Shown here in pieces: positions 61,801 through 64,000 of a DNA stretch of 64,000 bases. Under the pieces are notes generated by a model. The model was not told where the DNA came from. It did no database searches and saw only the letters and a list, made by a program, of their open reading frames with translations. Location of the stretch: the NCBI RefSeq assembly GCF_025837095.1, contig NZ_CP107551.1:3280668-3344667 (forward strand). The letters run 5' to 3'. Source of the stretch: Rhodococcus sp. Z13. GTDB taxonomy: Bacteria > Actinomycetota > Actinomycetes > Mycobacteriales > Mycobacteriaceae. Each line of letters begins with the position of its first letter. The first letter of the stretch is position 1. A program made the translations under genes and the position numbers.

Positions 61801-64000
61801 ACGCGGGACCGCAGCATGTCGTGCCGATCGACGAGGGCAGCGATCGTCGTCTCGATCCCCGCCCGATCGACACCGATCGGGAGGGTCAGGGTCGTGGACT
61901 GGTTGAACCGGTCGATCGATCCCGGAAGGGAGAACAGGAAGTGGTGGATCGGCAGCGGGGGCATCGACCCGACGCCGCCACCCGGCAGTTCGTCGAGACG
62001 GACCACCTCGTCGCCACCGGCGACCGCCACGTCGGCGAGACCGGCGATCGTCTTCTGTTCGAAGACGTCGCGCGGGGAGATCCCGATCCCGCGGGCGCGG
62101 GCACGGGAAGCGAGCTGGATCGAGATGATCGAGTCGCCACCGAGAGCGAAGAAGGACTCGTCGACACCGACCCGCTCGAGACCGAGCAGGTCGGACACGA
62201 TCCCCGCGAGGATCCGCTCGGTCTCGGTGGTAGGTGCGTGGTAGGCACGTTCCTCGAAGACCGGTTCGGGCAGCGCCTTCCGGTCCAGTTTGCCCGCAGG
62301 GGTCAGCGGGATCGACTCGATCGGCACGATGGCGGCGGGCACCATGTGCGTCGGGAGCATCCGAGCTGCGAAGTCGCTCAGCGCCACGGGATCGAGGGTC
62401 CGGCCGGCGACGGGAAGCACGTGGGCCACGAGGGCCGTCGAGCCGGAGGTGCGCTCCCAGCCGGACGTCGTGGCGAAACGAACGTCCGGATGGGATTCGA
62501 GCACTGCGTCGATCTCACCGAGCTCCACGCGCAGGCCACGGATCTTGACCTGGAAGTCGCTTCGGCCGACGTACTCCAGGGTGCCGTCGGCGGTCCACCG
62601 GACCAGGTCGCCGGTCCGGTACATCCGCTCGGCCGACGAGGAATAGGGGTTCGCCACGAAGCGCTCGGCAGTGAGCGACTTCCGGTTCAGGTAACCCCGG
62701 GCGAGCGCGTCGCCGGCGACGTACAGTTCGCCGACCACGCCCTGCGGCACCGGATGCAGGCGCTCGTCAAGGACGTAGAGGCTCATGCCGCGGGTCGCGC
62801 GGCCGATCGTCACCGGTTCTCCCGCGACCAGCGGGCCGAAGGTCGACACGATCGTCGCCTCGGTCGGGCCGTAGGCGTTGACGTACCGTCGTCCCGGCTG
62901 CCAGGTGTCCAGCAGCTCCTGGGTGGTGGCGTCGCCACCCACCATGAGCACTTCGAGACTTTCGAGGTCGCCGGGATCGAGAGTGCCCAGCACGGCCGGT
63001 GTGATGAGGGCGTGCGTGGCCCGTTCGGACCGCATCAGTTCGGCGAGTTCGGTGCCGCCCGCGACGTCTGCGGGCACGACGACGAGCGTTCCGCCGATCG
63101 GGAAGCAGCTGATGAGGTCGTGGACGGATGCGTCGAAGCTCGGGGAGGCGAGCTGGAGGAAGCGGGCGCCCTCGGTCGCGCCGAAAATGTCCGACGCGCC
63201 GTCGACGGCCGCGGCGATGCCGGAGTTCGTGACCACCACGCCCTTGGGCAGGCCGGTCGAACCCGACGTGTAGATGACGTAGGCGGGCGTCGCCGGCCGG
63301 ATCGTTCCACGTCGTTCGGCGTCGGCGACGGGCTCCGGCGACCGGGCCGCGACCTCGGCCGCGAACTCCGGATCGTCGAGCACCGACCACGGGACGGTCG
63401 CGGGAAGCTCACCCACGTGTTCGATGGTGGTGAGACCCAGCAGCGCCTCGGAGTCGGTGAGCATGTGGACCACACGGTCGTGCGGGTACTTCGGGTCCAC
63501 CGGCACGAAGGCCGCACCGGTCTTCGTCACCGCCCACACGGCGAGAACCGTCTCGTAGGAGCGCGGAAGCGCCAGCGCCACAATGGATTCCGGACCTGCA
63601 CCCTGCTCGATCAGCACGCGGGCGAGTCGCGACGACGCCTCGTCCAGTTCCCGGTAGGTGACGGAGCGGCCCTGGTAGCGCACGGCGACGGCGTCGGGCG
63701 TCCGCTCGACCGGGGCGCGCAGGAGGTCCACCAGGTTGCCGCGGCGCACCGGGTCCTGACCGCGCACGGTCGTCCACGCCTCGAATTCGGCCGCCTCGAG
63801 GAGTCGGACGTCGCCGACCGGAGCCGTCGGATCAGCGACGACGCCCTCGAGGATCCTGTTGAACCGCTCGGCGAAACGCTCGATCGTGGCCCGGTCGAAC
63901 AGGTCGGTCGCGTACGTCCATTCGACGGTCATTCCGCCGAACGAGCCGTCCTCACCGATACTTTCGACGAGGGTGACCTGCAGGTCCATGCGGGCGTGAG
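43668..64000 (-). CDS. NRPS 1, main part (modules 1-4 and start of module 5); start beyond right edge
   Basis: More than 6,690 codons of one peptide synthetase before the frameshift near 43,931 (last correct residues MWNADGHLEYV). The frame is open to base 64,000, so the gene begins outside the window. Domain order: end of C1, A1-T1-E1, C2-A2-T2-E2, C3-A3-T3-E3, C4-A4-T4-E4, C5-A5. Each T before an epimerase has the LGGDSI form seen before E domains; E domains have HHxxVDG and FNYLGQ; the C domains after E (C2-C5) have HHI(V/L)LDGW and should accept a D-configured donor. Modules 2-3 and 4-5 are near copies of each other. Confidence 0.93.
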   Translation of the reverse strand, partial: HARMDLQVTLVESIGEDGSFGGMTVEWTYATDLFDRATIERFAERFNRILEGVVADPTAPVGDVRLLEAAEFEAWTTVRGQDPVRRGNLVDLLRAPVERTPDAVAVRYQGRSVTYRELDEASSRLARVLIEQGAGPESIVALALPRSYETVLAVWAVTKTGAAFVPVDPKYPHDRVVHMLTDSEALLGLTTIEHVGELPATVPWSVLDDPEFAAEVAARSPEPVADAERRGTIRPATPAYVIYTSGSTGLPKGVVVTNSGIAAAVDGASDIFGATEGARFLQLASPSFDASVHDLISCFPIGGTLVVVPADVAGGTELAELMRSERATHALITPAVLGTLDPGDLESLEVLMVGGDATTQELLDTWQPGRRYVNAYGPTEATIVSTFGPLVAGEPVTIGRATRGMSLYVLDERLHPVPQGVVGELYVAGDALARGYLNRKSLTAERFVANPYSSSAERMYRTGDLVRWTADGTLEYVGRSDFQVKIRGLRVELGEIDAVLESHPDVRFATTSGWERTSGSTALVAHVLPVAGRTLDPVALSDFAARMLPTHMVPAAIVPIESIPLTPAGKLDRKALPEPVFEERAYHAPTTETERILAGIVSDLLGLERVGVDESFFALGGDSIISIQLASRARARGIGISPRDVFEQKTIAGLADVAVAGGDEVVRLDELPGGGVGSMPPLPIHHFLFSLPGSIDRFNQSTTLTLPIGVDRAGIETTIAALVDRHDMLRSRVEITEDGPALVVGEPGTVDVAGLIRHVELPADLPVSDVSERAAAELDSAADRLAPYEGVMLQFVWLDRGPEVAGYLLVVAHHLVVDGVSWRILVPDFVAAGAQVANGERPALPEVGTSVRRWAHALADEAVTESRTEELAFWTGVLSAPDPLFGEVAYDPELDTVATVREVEVTVPGDVTDAVLKAVPAAFRGGVNDGLLAALALAVARWREEQGRANSSLLLHLEGHGREESLVPGADLSRTVGWFTSAYPVRLDLDGVDLHDAFAAGSAAGAAVKAVKEQLLAVPDKGMGYGLLRYLNDRTAPTLAALPGGQISFNYLGQSGAGEISDEIAALGWQPTAELGDLSAAGNDDMPANRAVDINVVAVEGENGDTRLTGSFRFASRLVTEPDVRRLVDLWVEALSALARHVSVPGAGGFTPSDLPLVRLTQAEVDELSRTYPAMSDVWPLTPLQSGLLFHALMAESSLDVYTMHVVLGLSGDVDAARLRTAAEGLVARHPNLRTAFVTDSQGKAVQVVLDRVAVPWREVDLTGSGDPGRAFADLLKREQSTHFDMAQPPLLRFTLARLAEGDYRLIVMHHHIVLDGWSMPLLLQDMLVLYATRGDSSVLPRQRPYRTYLEWLTGQDKDASLSAWANALAGLDEPALLTGRAQETVIEGRSNSVSVDLGADRTARLGELAGRLGVTVNTLMQSAWGVLVSRLTGQDDVVFGATVSGRPPQLDGVESMVGLFINTLPVRVRLNRADTVEQTVTRVQSEQASLLDHHYVGLPEIQRRVDGGVRFDSLVVFESYPVDAEGLAAQAAAIDGMGLESLEMDDTTTYPITLMIMGSSSLELRLKYLPGSVDPAGAQTILDRVVRVLDQFVADPAVPVGEVDLLDEVERSRVLEVWNDTARVVDGPVSLPGVFVEQVRRSPDAVAVVFEGESLTYGEFASRVNRLARHLISLGVGPESTVALAMRRSTELLVGMYAVLAAGGAYVPIDPDQPDERNGYILEVAEPVVVLTTERDGVVVPGQGSVPSVAIDSLDLSAVSDAVVSDADRVAALRSGNTAYVIFTSGSTGRPKGVAVSHGSVVNQIRWITAEYGFGPGDVVLQKTPFTFDVSVWELFGTLAVGASLVVAAPDGHRDPVYLGRVIRERGVTATSFVPSMLAVFATSVSREDCVSLRTVLVAGEAFPMSVAEQFARVSDAELHNLYGPTEATVHATARAVAGVVGGSVPMGVPVWNTGAYVLDGRLRPVPVGVTGELYLSGVQLARGYVARPDLTAERFVASPFGSGERLYRTGDLVRWTGDGELEYIGRTDFQVKLRGLRIELGEIEAVLAGLSGIAQVAVLVRRDQLVAYVVPAAGCAVDVHEVRVQVGRSLPAYMVPEHVVVLDEFPLNASGKLDRKALPDPEFVSDAVFRAPVTPVEQALADLFAEVLGVERVGVDDDFFALGGDSIVSIQLVARAKSRGVVISPRDVFEQRTVAGLAEVARVEGAGEEQVLEELPGGGVGARPLMPVEHWMLERRGGHRFTQSLTLEVPAGIEYDRLIATVEAVVDRHDALRTRWMRDDDGRFVVESRPAGTIDVASLVERIDVSAGADDARITEIAAAAIDEATDRLDLEAGVPIRFVWFDFGPDREGALAVVAHHTVVDGVSWRILVPDFVSAWTQISAGQSPDLPPVGTSVRRWAHALADETFVRERSAELELWQDIVAAPDPVLGSRGFDPDIDVLPTVKRLRVDVPAGVTDAILRGVPEAFRSGVNDGLLAALALALTAWRRERGVVESSAFVQLEGHGREESVVPGADLSRTVGWFTTVFPVRLDLSGVDVDDAFAGGSAAGAAVKRVKEQLAAVPDKGIGYGVLRYLHGETRDVLASGGVPQISFNYLGQIAGGDLPADVSGLSWLPTDVLGDASVAGDPEMAANNVVDINALVTPTEEGQAIGATFAYASEILDEADVQRLADLWVQALAGLASHVAKPESGGLTPSDLPLVRLSQNEIEELEARYPALNDVWPLAPLQSGLLFHAMFAEQSMDAYSMQVVLDLSGSVDADRLRSAAQAVLDRYPNLRTAFVSDSRGDSVQVVLDRVEVPWRELDLSGAEDADAELAGFLERDRADHFDMATPPLMRFTLVTMAPGRFKLVLANHHILLDGWSLPLLMRDLLALYATRGEVSVLPRVRSYRSYLAWLAEQDVRASLGVWERALSGLSEPTLLARNDSPEETTAESGEVPIEWNAERSAALRGLAQRLGVTVNTVTQAAWGLVLARVTGRDDVVFGATVSGRPPQLDGVESMVGLFINTLPVRVQVYPNESVEHFLARVQREQAELLDHHYVGLADIQRAAGFPALFDTLTVFESYPVDEKGLAEQAAAIDGMSIDGVKGTDDTHYPITLIVQSGAELEMHLTYDTRIFDRGYAEMLATWFGRVLDSFVAGSSGVVGDVSLLDEVERRLVLAGWSEPGVAASSDTLIGRFHERAAAVPDAVAVSFEGRSLTYGELASRVNRLARWLIAEGVGPDDLVAVALPRSEELVVALLAVLTAGGGYLPVDVSYPADRLAFMLSDARPVCVLVADAAEAGLPATDVPVVELGAVDVSVFDDAPVVEAERRAPLRPENLAYVIYTSGSTGRPKGVQVPHRTVVRLFDNTASRYGFGASDVWTLFHSYAFDFSVWELWGPLLHGGRLVVVDYFTSRSPEQFRELVAREGVTVLNQTPSAFYQFVEADRVAEESGAATPLALRYVIFGGEALDLRQLGGWYDRHAEDAPLLVNMYGITETTVHVSYLALDRSLADGASASVIGRPIPGLGAYVLDERLHPVPVGMPGEIYVRGEQLTRGYLGRPDLTSARFVADPFGAPGSVMYRTGDVAMWNADGHLEYVGRADSQVQLRGFRIELGEVEAALLQVEGVAQSVAAVVVDERLGERLVGYVVPRTGCAVDAAAAIEASGRFLPEYMVPDAVVVLEALPLTANGKLDRRALPAPEFTSSSEFRAVSSPVEEIVAGVFAEVLGVERVGADDSFFALGGDSIVSIQLVARAKSRGVFFTPRDVFEKKTVAGIAEVARHEIDTDAVVLEELSGGGVGWAPLLPIARRMVDEGGYRRNSQTMMLLLPAGIERSTIVATITAVVDRHDALRSRLVHDEQRGWGLEFTAPGSIDVDTLLHHVPVGAEWDEDRINEIATAELDSAMGRLDPEAGRMLQFVWFDGDIGETGGGRLLIVAHHLTVDGVSWRVLVPDFVSAGLQVAEGQTPRLDDIGTSMRRWAHALSEEARSEDRVREIELWQRVLDGPDPLLGSRPFDPRQDVVSTVRRLRATVDASVTDALLKGVPAAYHGGVNDGLLAALALAVAKWRAERGQSEPSVLIQLEGHGREENVVPGADLSRTVGWFTTAFPVRLDIQGVDLADAFAGGRHAGAAVKAVKEQLLAVPDKGIGYGLLRYLNPETAEVFAGLPDGQISFNYLGQLLLGDIDTDAGQLPWTPAGGTGDLELAADDEMPANKLVDINAVVSDGSDGPQLGATFAFVSSVLDEADVRRLADLWVQALEALASHVASPAAGGLTPSDLPLVSLSQSDIEVFEGRFPALSDVWPLAPLQSGLLFHAMLAEQSVDMYAIQTVLDLSGTVDTQKLHRAAEAVVERHPNLRTAFVSDSDGHPVQIVLNDVIVPWTEVDLTGEPDAEDAWRRVLDEDQAMRFDMSAPPLLRFTFATVAPGRYRLLMASHHILLDGWSMPLLFKDLLVLYATGGDASVLPRVRSYRSYLAWLGEQDPFESLQVWERTLEGVEPAMLAGDAPGTEIDTRVANHQVVVDSESTAALTGLVSRLGVTLNTAVQAAWALVLGRLLGRDDVVFGATVSGRPPQLDGVESMVGLFINTLPVRMRFDGSESVEDLLRRVQGEQADLLDHHYVNLADIQRAAGRGSLFDTITVFESYPVDEEGLAAQAGSIGGMNIEGVSSNDAPHYPLSIIVMAKQEIVLSFEYLPRYFDESEVEAIGHRVVRVLEQFVADTSAPVGDLDVLVGDERSRVLEVWNDTARVVDGPVSLPGVFVEQVRRSPDAVAVVFEGESLTYGEFASRVNRLARHLISLGVGPESRVALAMRRSTELLVGMYAVLAAGGAYVPIDPDQPDERNGYILEVAEPVVVLTTERDGVVVPGQGSVPSVAIDSLDLSAVSDAVVSDADRVAALRSGNTAYVIFTSGSTGRPKGVAVSHGSVVNQIRWITAEYGFGPGDVVLQKTPFTFDVSVWELFGTLAVGASLVVAAPDGHRDPVYLGRVIRERGVTATSFVPSMLAVFATSVSREDCVSLRTVLVAGEAFPMSVAEQFARVSDAELHNLYGPTEATVHATARAVAGVVGGSVPMGVPVWNTGAYVLDGRLRPVPVGVTGELYLSGVQLARGYVARPDLTAERFVASPFGSGERLYRTGDLVRWTGDGELEYIGRTDFQVKLRGLRIELGEIEAVLAGLSGIAQVAVLVRRDQLVAYVVPAAGCAVDVHEVRVQVGRSLPAYMVPEHVVVLDEFPLNASGKLDRKALPDPEFVSDAVFRAPVTPVEQALADLFAEVLGVERVGVDDDFFALGGDSIVSIQLVARAKSRGVVISPRDVFEQRTVAGLAEVARVEGAGEEQVLEELPGGGVGARPLMPVEHWMLERRGGHRFTQSTVLAVPADIERARVVETLGAVVNRHDALRTRLVDSATIEVLPADAVDVSAAVERVELPVDADEATVRVLASEAANAAADRLDPATGNIVRFVWFDFGAENVDEGRPGAVLVLAHHLAVDGVSWRILVPDFVSAGAQLAAGATPSLPPVGTSVRRWAHALAERATAPEIVAQVDFWRNVIHGSDPVVGTRPFDPAVDTLSTVRGVRATVDAGVTDAILRSVPTAFRGGVNDGLLAALALALTAWRRERGVVESSAFVQLEGHGREESVVPGADLSRTVGWFTTVFPVRLDLSGVDVDDAFAGGSAAGAAVKRVKEQLAAVPDKGIGYGLLRYLNSETSPELTPLRAPQISFNYLGQMTAGELSEDAAELDWLPTAALGTLDVEFDSGMAANGVVDINAVVVDGDEGPRLEATFAYASEIVSEADVQFFADLWTRALGAIAEHVQSGGRGFTPSDFPLVRLDQRDIDVLESGYPTLSDVWPLAPLQSGLLFHAMFAEASVDMYLIQTVLDLSGAVDAERLRAAAQGVLDRYPNLRTAFVSDSRGDSVQVVLDRVEVPWRELDLTGDDDADEALARFLKEDQADHFDMATAPLMRFTLVTMAPGRFKLVLANHHILLDGWSLPLLMRDLLALYATRGEVSVLPRVRSYRSYLAWLAEQDLRESLQVWDRALEGSSEPTLVARGRTPSAPTARAKRWELEIDAERSAALRGLAQRLGVTVNTVTQAAWGLVLARVTGRDDVVFGATVSGRPPQLDGVESMVGLFINTLPVRVQVYPNESVEHFLARVQREQAELLDHHYVGLADIQRVAGQGAVFDTLTVFESYPVDAKGLAEQAAAIDGMSIDGVASNDAPHYPLSLVITVGRTITIAFEYLDEVFGEDEVRVFGTRLERVLDSFVAGSSGVVGDVSLLDEVERRLVLAGWSEPGVAASSDTLIGRFHERAAAVPDAVAVSFEGRSLTYGELASRVNRLARWLIAEGVGPDDLVAVALPRSEELVVALLAVLTAGGGYLPVDVSYPADRLAFMLSDARPVCVLVADAAEAGLPATDVPVVELGAVDVSVFDDAPVVEAERRAPLRPENLAYVIYTSGSTGRPKGVQVPHRTVVRLFDNTASRYGFGASDVWTLFHSYAFDFSVWELWGPLLHGGRLVVVDYFTSRSPEQFRELVAREGVTVLNQTPSAFYQFVEADRVAEESGAATPLALRYVIFGGEALDLRQLGGWYDRHAEDAPLLVNMYGITETTVHVSYLALDRSLADGASASVIGRPIPGLGAYVLDERLHPVPVGMPGEIYVRGEQLTRGYLGRPDLTSARFVADPFGAPGSVMYRTGDVAMWNADGHLEYVVGPIRRCSCVVSVSSSVRSRRRCCRSRVWRSRWLRWWSTSGSVSGWSVMWCRGPVVRSMRPRRSRRRVGSCRSTWFRMRWWCSRRCR
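46640..51230 (-). other. NRPS module 4: C4-A4-T4-E4
   Basis: C4 about 51,230-49,900 (HHILLDG), A4 49,830-48,330, T4 48,280-48,090, E4 48,030-46,650 (HHLAVDG). A4 is near-identical to A2 at DNA level and has the same unassigned code D-V-W-S-L-A-L-V-H-K. Residue should be D. Confidence 0.82.
51290..55930 (-). other. NRPS module 3: C3-A3-T3-E3 (threonine)
   Basis: C3 about 55,930-54,600 (HHILLDG), A3 54,470-52,960, T3 52,900-52,720, E3 52,680-51,300 (HHLTVDG). Code D-F-W-N-I-G-M-V-H-K equals the classic Thr code; with E3 the residue should be D-Thr or D-allo-Thr depending on the donor. Confidence 0.85.
52811..59171 (-). repeat. Two-module tandem repeat, upstream copy (modules 2-3)
   Basis: Pairs with 43,490-49,850 at a constant offset of 9,321 bp (9,320 below the 43,931 deletion). 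Anchors checked by eye: the A2/A4 start (59,161 vs 49,840), the T2-E2 junction (57,264 vs 47,943), C3/C5 (54,862 vs 45,541) and T3/T5 (52,831 vs 43,511). The A domains are near-identical, and the E and C domains have diverged in patches. Confidence 0.85.
55960..60560 (-). other. NRPS module 2: C2-A2-T2-E2
   Basis: C2 about 60,560-59,200 (HHIVLDG), A2 59,150-57,640, T2 57,590-57,400, E2 57,340-55,980 (HHTVVDG). Code by eye D-V-W-S-L-A-L-V-H-K, unassigned, identical to modules 4 and 9. Incorporated residue should be D. Confidence 0.82.
60600..63989 (-). other. NRPS module 1: (C)-A1-T1-E1
   Basis: A1 spans about 63,770-62,280 ([28 protein letters not shown]), T1 about 62,250-62,050, E1 about 62,000-60,640 (HHLVVDG, FNYLGQ). 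Specificity residues read by eye: D-A-H-L-M-G-A-I-V-K, which I cannot assign. Product residue should be D. The condensation domain is cut by the right edge. Confidence 0.8.

Noticed and set aside
22568-64000. Assigning the locus to a named rhodococcal siderophore or antibiotic
   Set aside because: No hydroxyornithine, salicylate or dihydroxybenzoate genes are seen, the first modules are outside the window, and several specificity codes are unassigned.

Overview
The window is high-GC actinobacterial DNA. It most likely comes from a mycolic-acid-containing member of the Mycobacteriales close to Rhodococcus (Gordonia or Nocardia are alternatives). The evidence is the gene order and protein sequences of the ribosomal super-operon, the frequent GTG/TTG starts and ATGA/GTGA stop-start overlaps, an antigen-85-type mycolyltransferase, and giant peptide synthetases. 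No rRNA, tRNA, CRISPR array, phage or insertion sequence was seen.

Region 1 (1-16,179, almost all on the minus strand) is the S10-spc-alpha ribosomal super-operon, transcribed right to left: rpsJ-rplC-rplD-rplW-rplB-rpsS-rplV-rpsC-rplP-rpmC-rpsQ, a terminator hairpin and promoter-like gap, rplN-rplX-rplE-rpsN-rpsH-rplF-rplR-rpsE-rpmD-rplO, another hairpin, secY-adk-map, then infA-rpmJ-rpsM-rpsK-rpsD-rpoA (rpoA runs off the left edge). A D-aminoacyl-tRNA deacylase gene (dtd) sits on the opposite strand between map and infA.

Region 2 (16,631-22,471) holds a Tat-exported amidase (minus), a divergent three-gene DrrABC-type ABC exporter (plus), and a secreted mycolyltransferase-like esterase (plus). 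A perfect 10+4+10 bp palindrome between amidase and exporter looks like a repressor operator, but no regulator gene lies in the window.

Region 3 (22,568 to the right edge, minus strand) is a very large non-ribosomal peptide synthetase (NRPS) locus. The first synthetase starts beyond the right edge and ends at 41,098. The second (40,897-25,380) starts with an adenylation domain and ends in a thioesterase. A third is a free-standing threonine-type A-T-TE protein (25,219-22,568). Ten modules are visible; modules 1-4 carry epimerases. Specificity codes read by eye give Thr for modules 3, 5 and the free A-T-TE, one identical unassigned code for modules 2, 4 and 9, and a Gln/Glu-like code for module 10. 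The adjacent DrrABC-like exporter may secrete the product.

Most notable: (a) module 6 is split between two proteins, the first ending in a degenerate half adenylation domain with an acidic tail, the second starting with an arginine-rich leader; (b) modules 2-3 and 4-5 are a two-module tandem duplication with a constant 9,321 bp period; (c) each of the two big synthetases is interrupted once by the same small lesion (GGCCC read as GACC), each inside a near-identical repeat, so these are probably sequence errors and each gene is probably intact.
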